Shown here in pieces: positions 34,417 to 46,356 of a DNA stretch of 64,000 nt (the first letter of the stretch is position 1; the number at the start of each line of letters is the position of its first letter). The stretch spans positions 119,612,226 through 119,676,225 of the forward strand of contig NC_088780.1 in assembly GCF_958450345.1 (NCBI RefSeq). Reading direction: 5' to 3'. The translations under genes and the position numbers were made by a program. The notes under the pieces are model-generated. The model was given only the letters and a program-made list of their open reading frames with translations. It was not told the origin of the DNA and searched no databases. This stretch comes from Calliphora vicina (taxonomy: Eukaryota > Arthropoda > Insecta > Diptera > Calliphoridae).

Positions 34417-36059
34417 TAGGGTTATCGGCCCGGTTTTTACTAACCGGTTTTAACCAGTTTTTTGGTTAAGTCGGTTTCGGTTTTTTTGAAAAGCGAAGAA
34501 ACCGGATTTTTCTCCTCGAATAACCGGTTTTTTCTAAAAAATATTCAAAATCCAAAAAACCTTAAAAAAAATACTCCAACTATTTTAGAAGACTTTTTAT
34601 ATTTAGAAAAATGTCAGAAGCGATCTATATTATATTCTATATATTTTTTCCATTTTTTTAAACCTAACGTAGTTGTTGACTTTTGAAATTAAATAAAAGT
34701 CGTAAAATATCAACCACTCATATCAAAAACTCAATTTTAATTTCAAAATGTGTCAAATTTGATCCGAATATCTTAAGAAAACAATACAAGGGGATTCCCA
34801 GTTTTCATACAAATATAATGTTCAGCAAGTATGATGAAAAGAGACGGATATATGTAGGTGCTACCAAAGCTCTGAAAACATTTAACTTAATTGTGCGTAA
34901 CAAAAATTTAAGATTTTAGCTCCAGGTCAAATTTTACCCAATGACCTTAAGTGCAAACAATTTTATAGATATTTTTTTTGGCAGATTTGTGTTTCTAAAA
35001 CGTAGTTGTTGATATTTGAAATTAAATAAAATTCATAAAATATCAAAAATATCAACACACACTTTTAGAAAAAATTCAATTTTAATATCAAAATGGGTCG
35101 AATTTGACGAAGACCTTGTGAACGTTAAAAGAAGTAATCAAAATTAGAATTAAAAAGTATTTAAGCGTTTTAAAAAGGCTTATTTTTTGTAATTAGAATA
35201 CATGTATATTCTTTATCATAAGTATGAGATCTTTAATATATAATAAAACTTATTTTATTCTTATTTCTAGGCGTTTTAATACAGGGACCGTAACAATTAT
35301 GACATCTATATATATAAAAATGAAATGGTCCATGTATGTAATGAGCGATTTGGCTGATTATTTTTATTCGATTCGAAATTTTCAGGAGATGGTTTGTAAA
35401 AAAAAAAATTCAAAAATTCCGGATAAAACTCGGAAATTTGTTTTGAGTCCAGTCAACTGTAATAAAAAAGCTCCCTAAAGTATGCTGTACAAATTAAGAT
35501 ATTTTATTTGCAAATAAATGCAGGGTTATTTGGGCTGGAGAAACTTAAAGAACTAATATTAGTAAATGCTACCGGGCGAAGCCGGGACGGTCAACTAGTT
35601 TCTAATAAAAATCACAAAATAATTGTTATTTTTATTTTTTTTTTGGTCAAAAATAATTGTTATTTTTTGATTTTTATTTTTTTTTCAGAAATATTCTTGA
35701 CAAAAAAAATAAAAATCAAAGTTTGAGAAATATTCTTGACAAAAAATCAAAAAATAACTATTATTTTTGACAAAAAAAATAAAAATCAGGAATTTAAAAA
35801 GCATATTACTTTATGAAAATATAGTTGAAAACGATCCAAATGGTATGTTTGACTTGACTCTCCGATATTTTCTTGTGATGGTTTTTTTCCTTTGAAATTT
35901 AAAGAATAATTATTATTTTCGGTCCCTGTTTTAATATTTTGCCAAAAAACCGGTTAACCGGTTATTATTAAAAAACCGAAACCGGTTTATATTAAATTGC
36001 AATTTTTCGAAGAAACCGAAAACCGGTTTCTAAAAAATGTCGAAGAATCGATCACCCTA
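34417..36059. mobile_element. hAT-type element with repeated ACCGGTTT motifs
   Basis: Ends TAGGGTTATCGG and, reverse-complemented, TAGGGTGATCGATTC lie between 8-bp duplications GTATTTAT at 34409-34416 and 36060-36067. Near both ends the motif aaccggttt recurs many times, likely transposase binding sites. A Helitron sits at 35305-35598. AT-rich low-complexity DNA with mirrored aaaataattgttattttt phrases occupies 35600-35790. No transposase is visible. Confidence 0.82.
35305..35598 (+). mobile_element. Non-autonomous Helitron, 294 bp
   Basis: Starts TCTATATATATAAAAATG immediately after an A and ends tcaaCTAG immediately before a T, the Helitron rule of insertion between A and T without target duplication. 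Just upstream of CTAG lies the GC-rich potential stem-loop ccgggcgaagccggg. It has no Rep/helicase frame. The overlapping 84- and 72-codon frames at 35224-35726 cross its borders and are rejected. Confidence 0.75.
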
Positions 36060-36442
36060 GTATTTATACTTTGCAAATTGAATATATCATTAGATCCATC
36101 CGGTTGTTTTAGAAATCATTTCTTGTTTACACGGTAGTATTTAACATATTTTTGTGGTTCATTATTGATATTTTTCTGCAAATTAGATTTATTTTTTATT
36201 GTTTGCCTTATTTGTATTTACAAATACATACCCGATACGTATACAAATTAAAAGAGTTTGAATGGTTTTAAAAAATGTATGAATACCAACCCTAAATACA
36301 AAAAATAATTTTTATTATTTATGAATTGTATTATGATATATAAGTTTTTGACAATTATTAATATTTTACGATTATACCGGTGACGCTAATTGCAGTTATT
36401 TCGGTAACGGTAGCATAGCGATAACGGTAGCCAAATTTGGAA

Positions 36443-37067
36443 TATGTATATACAAAAACAATTATATGTTTTTACCTACACTAAGTAAATGAGCAAAAAT
36501 ACTTTTCTTTTAAAATTTCAATAATACAAATCTGGTACAAATTTTAAAATCGATTCGTCAGTTTTCAAGATATATTCACTTTTAGTTTTTCACTAAAATC
36601 TATATCAAAATTTTTATGGATTTAAAATCTACGGACGTAGGGCTCTTTCATACATATGTAAATAAGTTTGCAGTATTATGCAAGGAATTGATTGAAGAAG
36701 GGCTTTTACAAATTTTAAGATTTTGGAAAATGATTTAAAAAATGTTTGTGCTCATTAACGTTTCCAACTAAACGAAGAGAAACATATAATGAGATATTAA
36801 AAAATCAACAAAAATCCAATAATTTCCTTAATTTATTCCATTAATCTTAGAAAAGAAATTAAAAAATAAAATCAGTTTAAAAAGTATATAAAACTAACAA
36901 ATATGGGTAATTCCATGTCATCGTACGCCTATAGAGTGGAATAGATTTTGCAAAAATGAGAGTATCTGAGAAATAATACCTGACATATCGTACGAGACAA
37001 ATTTGTTTCTTATAGTAAAGCAATAGTTATATATTTTATATATACATTATATATAATATATATACAT
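36443..37067. other. No gene recognised
   Basis: Contains the block tgagcaaaaatacttttctttt, the reverse complement of the family A 3' region, near 36490, suggesting a small remnant; otherwise AT-rich DNA. Confidence 0.3.
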
Positions 37068-37289
37068 TAGGGTGGGTTGATTTTTTTCACGAAAAATCGT
37101 ATAGCAGAAACGCATTCTATGGAAAATTCTAAGAAATTTTCCCCATGAAACCATAAGTCTAAAATCAAATCATATCTTGCGCATTTCGTCTTTTATCCAA
37201 TGATATTTCAATATAAATTTTTTTCTTAAAATTTTCCGTAGATTGCGTTTCTGCTATACGATTTTTTACTTTTTGATCGTCCATGCCTA
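37068..37289. mobile_element. Short TAGGGTGG-family MITE
   Basis: Left end TAGGGTGGGTTGATTTTTT and right end, reverse-complemented, TAGGCATGGACGATC. Internal inverted blocks cgtatagcagaaacgcattc and gattgcgtttctgctatacg form a long stem. Flanking ATATACAT and ATATATAC resemble an aged 8-bp duplication. 222 bp, non-coding. Confidence 0.65.
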
Positions 37290-37433
37290 ATATATACAAA
37301 TACTGAAAAATAAATCAAAAATATATATTCGGTTTCCAAAAAAAGGTGTGCCGAATCTAAAATTTTGAAATATTTTTAGATAAACAAAATTAAAATTCTT
37401 TGTTACACTATTGTTTTTAAAAATAAAAATTTC

Positions 37434-37772
37434 CCGGTTTTTACCCATTGTAGGTGCTTATATACATCGTTGCAATGGACATTGAAATATCTATCATTTT
37501 ATCCTTAGTAATCCAGATATAGATAAAAAGTTGGTAAAAAATCAAGGTCAAACGAGTCGGAAGAATTCCCGATATATTGATGTATGAATCATGTATGTAA
37601 GTTATTTGGGGGCTACGTATGGTTGATTTCATCATACAGACATACGGGCATGGCTATATCGACTTCACTATCTATAACGATCCAGAATATATGTATATAC
37701 TTTGTGGGGTAGCGAATGAAAAATGTAGAAATTACAAACTTATATATACTCTTGAAGGGTATAAAAACACTG
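37434..37772 (-). repeat. DINE-1-like repeat, family B, partial
   Basis: The reverse complement aligns with 40866 onward: the start tttttatacccttcaag, the phrases tatatattctggatcgtta and catgcccgtatgtctg, and the later atcaatatatcggg block occur in order. The 81-codon frame at 37619-37864 lies inside and is not a gene. Confidence 0.65.
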
Positions 37773-38751
37773 AGAGTCAAATTCATTTCCTACTACGTGC
37801 TAACTGGACGCTTAGTATTGACGCCACGTTAGTCTACACAAAACTAATTACATTAAGAAATTAAATACAGTCAGTTTAAGCTATTATTTATGCCCTTGAA
37901 ATGTTGAAATAAGCTCTAAATACCTTCACGTAGTAAAATTTTTGTGTTTTCTCCTATTCTAATAGTCTTGAAGAAAAGTTTCAATGATTTTTGTTTTTTC
38001 AGTCGTGGTTGTCATTCTCGTGGAATCGCTCATATGTATGAAAGTGTGGAATATGCACTTAATCGAAATACCAATACATAAAGTACTTAATTGCATAAAA
38101 TACTTTTATTCTTACACAACATATTATTATTTTAAAGATAAAATATTGTATATAAACAAAACAAAAAAAAATCGGAAAACCATATAGTTTACTATACAAC
38201 CATAAACCAAAATAACAAAAATAAAAAAACAACAAATATTCTACGTTCATGTGGCAATAAAAAAATTATATCTAAAAGAATTTTAACAAAATTCAATTTT
38301 CATTGTCCTTAAATCCATTGTACGATGAGCTATTTTGTGTGCGCTGAGTTAAAACTCTACTTTCTTTTGTTCAATTTGACCTTTTTTTGTGAGCTCTCTC
38401 TAACGTTCTTTCTTTAAAAATTATTTTACGCTTAAATGGTCAAATAATAAGAATGAATGAAAAGAAAAAAATATATAAATACATACATATATAAGGAAAA
38501 TAAATAAAATTTATGTTATACAACTTCTGTGAGTTCATTACAAGAATTTATAACATCTCGTCGAATAAATAGGAGCAATGGCAGCAGCAACAAAGCAACA
38601 ACAAAAACTACATATGAAAGAATATGAAAAACTAGAAGAAGAACAAGGAATGAATGGTCGGATAGAACGTGTAAAACGCACGAAAAATGTTTATGAAACA
38701 AAATAATGTAGACTCATATTAACTCACATTCATACAAAAATACATGCACAT
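37773..38751. other. Mostly non-repetitive stretch, one small frame
   Basis: A 42-codon frame at 38578-38706 starts MAAATKQQQKLHMKEYEKLE and is charged and helix-prone, unlike the surrounding AT-rich frames. No homology is recognised. The rest shows nothing identifiable. Confidence 0.3.
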
Positions 38752-40239
38752 TAGGATGGCCCTTTGTTTATGCATTAGCGATTTTCGATACTCCTAAGTT
38801 CTAAAATTTTTTCGTTGCATATTTTATTTGAAATTTCGTGTCATGTGACAAAGATATATTAAAGTGATTCATACAAAGCTTGAAGATATTTGATAATATT
38901 TTTTTATTTTGTATGTGTTCTAAATGTGTTCTAAAAATTAGAAAAAATTAATTTTCAGAAAAAGTTTGAAAACCCTCGCTATTTGATTTATCCAGATATT
39001 TAAAATTGACTATGTACTTTGTATAGAAACTGCCACACCCAATTTCCGGTCCAGACCATTTTTAGCTGAACTCCGTACAGTAATAAAGAATTGATTCATA
39101 CAAAGTTCAATATTAAAGCCCACTAATCCAGTTTCGACCATTTTTAGCCATAGATTATAGAAGTATTCGGACACATTTTGAACAATTTTTCAATTATAGT
39201 TCTCAAAATATTTAGAAAAATTATTTTCTTTGTTTGGTAGGTGACTCATCCATCCATGCAATGAAAAGAAAACAAATTTTAAGACTTTCACTATTATAGT
39301 TCTCCAGATATTCGAAATTAACTATTAACTTTGTATGGGAGGTGCCACGCCTACTCGAAATTTCAAAATAAAAAAGTAGTCTATTGTTTCTTGCAGATAT
39401 AGATGAATATCAGTATTGCCTCTTTGAGGCTAAATTTAGCCTTTTTATTTACTGTTTAGCCTCGAAATTTTGGTTTTAGCTTAGCATTTTTAAATTTCAA
39501 AAAAGGCTAAGCTAAAGCAAAGTTTCTAGACCAAAGGGTAAATAAAAAGGCTAAATTTATATTTGTGAAACATTTTTAATTTAATTCATTACAGTTTTTC
39601 ATTTAGCTTTTCAACATACTCAAAAATTGTGCAGTATTAAAAGAACAAATAATTTTATGAACATATTTTCTAATTTTTTATTTGAAAATAAATATATACC
39701 TAAATTCTTAATTTATAATATTTTAGCTTTTTGGCTTTTTTTTAAAGCGGTTTAGCTTTTTCTGGCCTTTTTTTGAAGTCAATATAGCTTCTTTTTTTGC
39801 CAGCTCCTGGCAACACTAATGAATATACTTCATTAGCCCATTTGAACATGCAGTAAAGTCCTAAAATTTAAAGAAATAAGCAAACGAAATTTATTTGCTT
39901 TAAAAAAAAAATAATTTTATCAAATTTGAGACCAAAAACAAAATTCCCTCGCTAACCCATAATAGGTAAAACATTTAAAATTTGCTTTCTGAATCCCTAT
40001 TTAACATTTATTAGCATCAAAAATATTTTTTTTTTTTAAATTTCTTTAAAATAAATTTTTGAAAATTTAAAAATTTTGAATTTCAGATATGAATGAATAT
40101 ATAAATAACGATGTAAGAAAGTTTATAGTATATATTATTTATACATACATATATGGGTAACTGATATACAAAAACAATTTTTGATAGGAATTATTGGGAA
40201 CATTGAAAACCTCAAAAGTTTAAAATAAGAACCATCCTA
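38752..40239. mobile_element. TAGGGTGG-family element enclosing a hAT MITE
   Basis: Ends TAGGATGGCCC and, reverse-complemented, TAGGATGGTTC are flanked by ATGCACAT (38744-38751) and ATTCACAT (40240-40247), an 8-bp duplication with one mismatch. The interior is non-coding and repeats phrases such as actttgtatagaaactgcca and actttgtatgggaggtgcca. A separate hAT MITE lies at 39411-39818. Confidence 0.7.
39411..39818. mobile_element. hAT MITE, 408 bp
   Basis: Ends CAGTATTGCCTC and, reverse-complemented, TAGTGTTGCCAGG lie between exact 8-bp duplications ATGAATAT (39403-39410 and 39819-39826). Subterminal DNA is rich in ttagcctttt/aaaggctaa motifs, as in the larger hAT element at 22670-25916, so the two are probably mobilised by the same transposase. 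Confidence 0.85.
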
Positions 40240-40865
40240 ATTCACATATTTGTTCATATACTATAAGGATACTCATAGTTAAGCATACACATACATTTAT
40301 ACTCATACAATCACAAACATTTAGCACTTAAATTTTTCATATAACCAACACTTTCTAATACCCACCTCGTACATACAGTTATGACTATATGGAATTAGAG
40401 ATCCTCAAACGGTGGAATCTTCTAAAATAGGACATCAATTTACATGAAACTTAACTTTGAAAATCAAAAGCGTAAGCTTAACACGCTATTGATTTTCTAA
40501 ATTTACCCTCTAACCCGCTGGGAGGCACAAATGCCTTAATTTGTAAATTATTTTCTGAGTTTATTGGGTCATAATTACCATAAAAAAAATTGTTCTCTAA
40601 CTTTTTTTAGCTTTTTAAAGTTTGCGGGTTAGATGGTTAAGTTCAATTTGTAGAGCTGTGTTTTTAAAATTTAAACACAGACAGTCGAATTTTAAATTAA
40701 AAGCGAGAAGTATTTCGGAGCTTGAATCTTTTACAAATGTACTCTATTTAATGATTTTTGCGTTCTTCAATAGTTTTTTAAAAAAGTGTTGTACTGTTTA
40801 ATGAAGTATCTACATAATAAATGTAATTTTTGTTGATTACGATGTCAGTTTTTCATAAAATATTA

Positions 40866-41552
40866 TTATACCCTTCACCTTCGTTAGAAGGGTATAAATA
40901 AGTTTGTCATTTCGTTTGTAATTTCCACAATATAATTTTCCGACCCTATGAAGTATATATATTCTGGATCCTTATAGATAGCGGAGTCGATTAAGCCATG
41001 CCCGTCTGCCTGTCTGTTGAAATCAACTTTCCGAAGCCCCCAAATAACTTTCATACACGATTCATATATCAATAATTCCGGAATTCTTCCGGCTCGCTTG
41101 CTATTTAAAATCGTGAAAATCGGTCCACAAATGGCTGAGATATAAGGAAAAAACCAGGAGAACCTCAATTTTTGAAAAATGTTTGACCTATATCTGGATT
41201 ACTAAGTCATTAATATAGACACTATGGATATTTATTAGATATTTCAAAGACTTTTGCAACGACGTATATAAGACCATAGTAAGTTGGACCTACAATGGGT
41301 CAAAATCGAAAAAAATATTTTTTAACTCCATTTTTTTTTTCACCAAAAGTTTTTTTCGCTAAATATTAAAAAAAAATTGAAAAAACAAAAAAAAAAATTA
41401 AATTTAAAAAAACAATTCGAAACATTTTTTTTCCAAAAAATCAAAAAAAAAATTATTTACCTAAAAATATTTAAAATTTTTATTTTGAAGTATAATTTGG
41501 TGAAGGGTATATAAGATTCGGTACGGCCGAATATACATAGCTCTCTTACATG
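40866..41552 (+). repeat. DINE-1-like repeat, family B
   Basis: Starts TTATACCCTTCACCTTCGTT with a short hairpin to gaagggtata. It contains ttttccgaccctatgaagta, tatatattctggatcc, gcggagtcgat and catgcccgtctgcctgtctg, all close to known DINE-1 phrases. It ends with aagattcggtacggccgaat (hairpin) and a gctctcttac tail. The centre (41320-41460) has become A/T homopolymer-rich. The 94-codon minus frame at 40884-41168 lies inside and is not a gene. Confidence 0.8.
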
Positions 41553-42059
41553 ATTTTATTAATTAATGTTTATTTTCGATATCCGTCGGATATCATAGTT
41601 CAGAATGGTTTAGTCATATCGTATAGGCCGTCGCGAATGGAGTGTGTATATTCTATTTTGATCAATTCTATCCATACGGCTAGGATTATGAGGATTTTGT
41701 GACACAGTGGCACTTCTTTTTATTCCTCGATCATATGAACAGTCATTCATCATTTTATCCAGAACTTTGATTTTACATGTAAAAATAGACAAATTATATT
41801 GGAAGCCAAAACAATATTTTCAAATGATCGTAATATACTCAATCTTCGTAATATCGTAATATGACCATCAAAAGGCACCAATCAACGCTACCCCAAGTGT
41901 ATATTGTGGAGATAAAATTCCTACATGGTGAGATATTAAAATTATAAAATCACTTGAAGCCAATTCTAAAAATCTAAAAAGATTCGAGGTTTCGCCCTGC
42001 AAGCCTCAGAACAGAAATACACAGAATGCAATAGTGGCCCACAATGTCTAGTAACAATC
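41553..42059. other. No gene recognised
   Basis: Ordinary composition with short frames only; nothing identified. Confidence 0.3.
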
Positions 42060-42870
42060 CTTTTCTCACTTTTTATTTCGACAAAGCCAAAATAACTACT
42101 CATCTTTTGAGGCAAAGAACGAATCAAGCCGAAATTGGCTTCTGAAGCATATCCCAGAAAGAGCGTTCAACATCGATCGAAACAAACAGTAGTCCGACGG
42201 GGCAAGGTCTGGACTATAAGGCGGGTGAGAAAAAACTTCCCAACCGCTTTCTAAATTGTTTATAAAAGGTTTTGCAACATATGGTTGAGTTTTGTCATGA
42301 TGGAATATTACGGTTTCATATATGGCCGTTCAGTTGCGTTCGGTACAGGTTCCCTTTGATGGTCTAGCCAGACTTAAGCATCTCATAATAGGACCCTTTT
42401 ACTCCCACCAAATACAGAGCATTACGTTATCGCCATGGATACATACGATCTCTTATACTTTGGGTTATCGCAACGGATGTATTTTTAATCGTAACTAATG
42501 ATTCGGTGCAAAAATGATTTTCTTTTATAGCGTTCAAGCAGCATTTCCGACAAACAAAATCGTATTTCAAGGTCTCTTAGGTTATATTCATATTGTATTG
42601 TTTCCCTGATTTTGAATAAATCTAGCTACTCGCAAATGTCTTGAAATTGCAAGCTCTTCTTGAGTTTGACAGCAATGTCCATGGAGGAATGCATTCAAAT
42701 ATTGCTCTGGGCGATATTTGTCACTAACACCTGAACCGCACAAACTATATCTCACAAGTTGAAACCGATGAAACAAGTTCATCATAAGCTTTGGTGGACA
42801 ATAGGTGTTCTTCAGTGCTGCCTGTTTTTAAATTAAAGAAGTAAAGCTAAACTTCCCTCAAATCACGCTT
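42060..42870 (-). pseudogene. Mariner (irritans-like) transposase pseudogene
   Basis: On the minus strand pieces of a mariner transposase run from about 42860 down to 42060. A helix-turn-helix remnant is followed by FLHRIISYD and DNPKYKRSY (around the first catalytic D, itself changed at the following residue to a stop). Next come CSVFGGSKRVLL (normally CIWWDxxGVxYYE) and then HHDKTQPYVAKPFINNLESG (second D). HPPYSPDLAPSDYCLFRSM carries the third D. Several stops and shifts separate them. Terminal repeats were not identified with confidence. Confidence 0.8.
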
Positions 42871-42959
42871 TGTTAACACAAAATTCGGCAAAAAAAAACT
42901 TTATTGTTTACACTATAATTTTCAATAACTAAGTGAGAGTAAATGACAGATATGTACTC

Positions 42960-43079
42960 TTCAGAATGACATACAATTTATTAAAAACAAAAACCGCGTT
43001 CAAAAGATACGCCATCTAGATTAAATCACCCAAAAACATATGTATTTTTGTACATCCTTTAAAATCAATTATATTCATT
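42960..43079. other. Short unassigned interval
   Basis: May include the 5' end of the mariner element; no inverted partner was found. Confidence 0.2.
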
Positions 43080-43720
43080 ATATCCTACACCACCATAATG
43101 GGAAGGATATTATGCGTATGTGCAGATGTTTGTAACGCCCAAAAATATTAGTCTAACACCCATCTTAAAATATACCGATCGACTTATAATCGCTTTCAGA
43201 GCCGATTAAACGACTTTGTGCGCAAAATAAAGGTCGCAATTTTGAAGATATTTCAATAAAATTTGGTACATACAATTACTTTGGCTCAAGAACGCAGCTT
43301 ATTGAAACTGGCTGAAATCGGTCCATTACTTCACCTAGCCCCCATACAAATGTCCTCCCGAAATTGGACTTTATCGGTCATAAATGTATAATTTATATTG
43401 GCATCTACACAAATGTCGTAAGTTTTAGATATACGAAATTTATGTCACCTAATTTTATGATGATCGTTCCGTAATCCCATAGCATACTAGTAACTCCCAT
43501 ATAAGGCCCGCATCAAAAAATCTCTTTAACGAGCATAAGTCTCTTAGAAATGAATTTCATATAGACATAAATGACATGACCAAATTTCATGACAATCGGT
43601 CCATAATTGCTCATAGCTCCCACATAAGGCCCTCATCCGAAAATCATTCACGAAAATAAATTATTGAAATTTCAAAAGAATTATTATTTTGCTCTTTTAC
43701 TTAGTGTACTTTCTTACTTG
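43080..43720 (+). repeat. DINE-1-like repeat, family A
   Basis: Starts with a variant hairpin (ATCCTACACCACCATAATGG) and ends near tttcttacttgtc, but the terminal GGTCGGGCTTGACC hairpin is deleted. The order of internal blocks matches the other copies, with small deletions. Confidence 0.75.
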
Positions 43721-45985
43721 TCTAATTTTATATCAAATTCTTTAATAGTTTTATAAACTGCTTGAGAATCCCTGCTCTAAACATTTTATTCCAGGGTGTT
43801 TGTTGTCGTCAATCTTTAGAGTATAATCACAAACACAAAAAAAAAAGAATATGAAATGAAAATCCATGAAAAAATGGTCACGTATTTGGGTAAAAATATT
43901 TTTTATTTTTTCTCCCCATTTATTTTTTTTCATATACGAGTACCATTTTTGTCATAAGCAATGAAACTTACAAAGTGTAAATGAAGTAAATTCCAATATA
44001 CGCATAACAGCACCAAAGGAATTCTTTCTCTCATTCGTTTACTTCATTTAAGGACATTTTTGTTGCTGGTTGTTGCGGTTCTAAAGCGAAGGAAAATTGT
44101 TTAGAGATGAACTTTAAGTTGAAATGAACAAAATTGTGAATGCTTCTTATAAAGATGAGCAGGAAGAGAAGGAATTAAATATGTCCAGGATAATGGTGTG
44201 ATTGTGTATGGGAGAGTGTTTGTATCTGTGTGTGTGGTTTAAGCATTTATTTTAATTAATTTTATAGATTTTAGTTGGTAATGTATGAATGTGCGTGTGT
44301 CTGGTTGTATCTACAATTGTCTGAATATTTCCTTTTAATTACATTTAGTTGCACTTTCTCGCTTTTAAACACGTTGTATTTTTTATGCTTAAGCGCCACA
44401 ATAACATGTATGAACATGAACAAATCTGTTTGTGTGTGTGTTTACTTTTTGTTTTTAATACAGAAAAAAAAAATACAAACATTTCCTTTTGCAACATCTG
44501 GCCAGGCCATGTATTTTGCAGGAAATTACAATTACATGCATATTTGTGTAACATGAATTTACATTTTTTATACAATTTATATGTATGCACAACTGTTTGT
44601 GTTTTAAAACATTATTTTTCGTCCCGAATAAATTTAATGAAATATTTATTAATTTTAAAATAAAACTAAGTTGTGGCATCAAATTTTATTTTACAATATG
44701 TGTAAAATATTTGTATGCGACATTTGAAATAGTTTCTTTCTATCTTTTTATACATAACAAACAAAATAACTAATATTGGAATTACTTATAATAAATATAA
44801 ACAAATCGGCTTCGTTTCTACTTTTAGTTTAACCAGTTAATGCTAATTTATATAAATTAAATTATAAAACCTTTTGCTTTGTTATATTTTTCTCTACTGA
44901 ATTCAGTCAAATGACCTAACAGTCTTGCTGACTTCGACCACAATACTCTAACCAAACAAAATGACAACAAATGAAGAAAAAAACTTGGAAAATTAAAAGC
45001 TCAGAATCATTAGCTTAAGTACAGCAGCAGTAAGAGAAACCGACAACAAAAAGTCAAGGTGCATTAAAAAATTCATGGATAAAGTGAATTGTATAAAAAT
45101 TTGAACGGAGAATCACATGGACTTGTGCATCCTTTGGTTGTTTTAAGATACTTTATTTTAATGAATATATTTATAGGAAGGACATAATGAGCAGGGACAG
45201 AGAAAAAGTAAACAATTTAATGAACTTAATATAAACATATAGGTATGTATTTTGTGAAATTATTGCAAAATAGTAGAACAAATAAATGTAATGAAACAAA
45301 ATGTTGAAACAAATTTTAATAAAAATAATTGCAAAATGCTTTTAAATAACAGTGGTTAAGAGGAGGTAAGACAGTTTTATAAAAATCATTTTGCTCATAT
45401 TTACCTACATTACGTATGAGTAATATGCAATTAACTAATGGCGTTTCCATTTCTCACACAAAATTTTGCCTACATATTTTGTATAGTTTATTAAAAATTA
45501 CTCATACCCTCATTATGTGTTACATTTATAATGATCACAAAAGAAAAAGCTTATAAATATTCTAAATCAGGTTTGTCCAAAGCTAAAACTTATATAGTAT
45601 TGGTGAGCGAAATAGAGCTGCACTGAAAGAAAAGTTTAGTAAACTAAATAAAAGATGTCAATATTTTTAAGGCTTTATTTGTGAATAATAATCAAGTCAA
45701 CAATCTTAATCAAATTGTCTGTGACATATTATCAAAGCTCATTAATTGAGAGTTCGATATTAAATATTTTCGACAAATTTGTAAAAATTTAAAATACATA
45801 CATATCGCACTCGTTCAACAATACTGTATTAACTTGAATATGACTGATGTGTTTGCTTTGGAAACAATTTCGCAGTCCGTTCTCATCAAATCCTCTACGT
45901 AAGATTTTTTTTTAAAAAATATTATTTCTTTGTCATTTGATTAAAAATATTGTTTTATTTTTAAAATTTCGAGAAAAGTTTAAAA
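43721..45985. other. Longest repeat-poor stretch, no gene recognised
   Basis: Several overlapping short frames on both strands (44275-44773) are shadows of AT-rich DNA rich in tgtgtgtg and atgtatg phrases. Nothing resembles a known protein. This may be the least disturbed host DNA in the window. Confidence 0.35.
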
Positions 45986-45989
45986 TAAA

Positions 45990-46115
45990 AATGGCTAGGG
46001 CAATATAAAATGGCTAAATCTTCTAGCTAGATTAAATCTAGCCATTTTTTTATGGCTAAATGAAAAAAAAATCGCTAGATCTAGCCGGAAAATGGCTAAA
46101 TTGGCAACCTTGGTG
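45990..46115. repeat. hAT-like MITE right end
   Basis: The end reads ggctaaattggcaaccttg, i.e. CAAGGTTGCCAATTTAGCC on the other strand, closely matching hAT ends elsewhere in the window. Subterminal tagccatttt and atggctaaat motifs are also similar. A left end was not found, so the element is either truncated or diverged. Confidence 0.5.
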
Positions 46116-46242
46116 TACATTAGTCGCTGTCTCAGTGACTACTAAACAGAAGAGAATAAGAATATGTGTGTTGTTATTCATCGCGAAAGTACAATGAAAT
46201 GGAAATCATTTTTCTAAAATTTAGATATTTAGAATCTAACCT

Positions 46243-46352
46243 CCATATGCATAAACAGTTTATAAATTTATCAAAGGTTTATGAGACAGATTTTGTATGG
46301 AAATTTTGTTTTATAAACCTTTGATAAATTTATAAACTGTTTATGCATATGG
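46243..46352. repeat. Perfect 39-bp-stem hairpin
   Basis: CATATGCATAAACAGTTTAT and the following 19 bases are repeated as an exact reverse complement after a spacer of about 30 bp, with the match continuing imperfectly outward (AACCTCC against ACCCCC). It may be a tiny palindromic MITE or a hairpin that would be double-stranded if transcribed. Confidence 0.85.
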
Positions 46353-46356
46353 GGGT

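Larger units (their letters stand above)
34187..36442. mobile_element. TIR element (family E) enclosing a hAT element
   Basis: Left sequence ttggctatcgatttgaaacg followed by aggtaacgcta and tatttcggtaacgcta is mirrored on the right by agttatttcggtaacggtag and cgataacggtagccaa. The inner flanks (34320-34408 and 36068-36400) join into one continuous sequence once the hAT element is removed. They resemble the smaller element at 51838-52256 (shared ttgtttacacggtagtatt and tgatatttttctg phrases). No frame, no clear target duplication. Confidence 0.55.

Noticed and set aside
44275..44773. Cluster of overlapping frames on both strands suggesting a gene
   Set aside because: Frames of 60-100 codons on both strands in AT-rich DNA with biased C, F, Y and K content, no recognisable domain and no consistent choice of strand.
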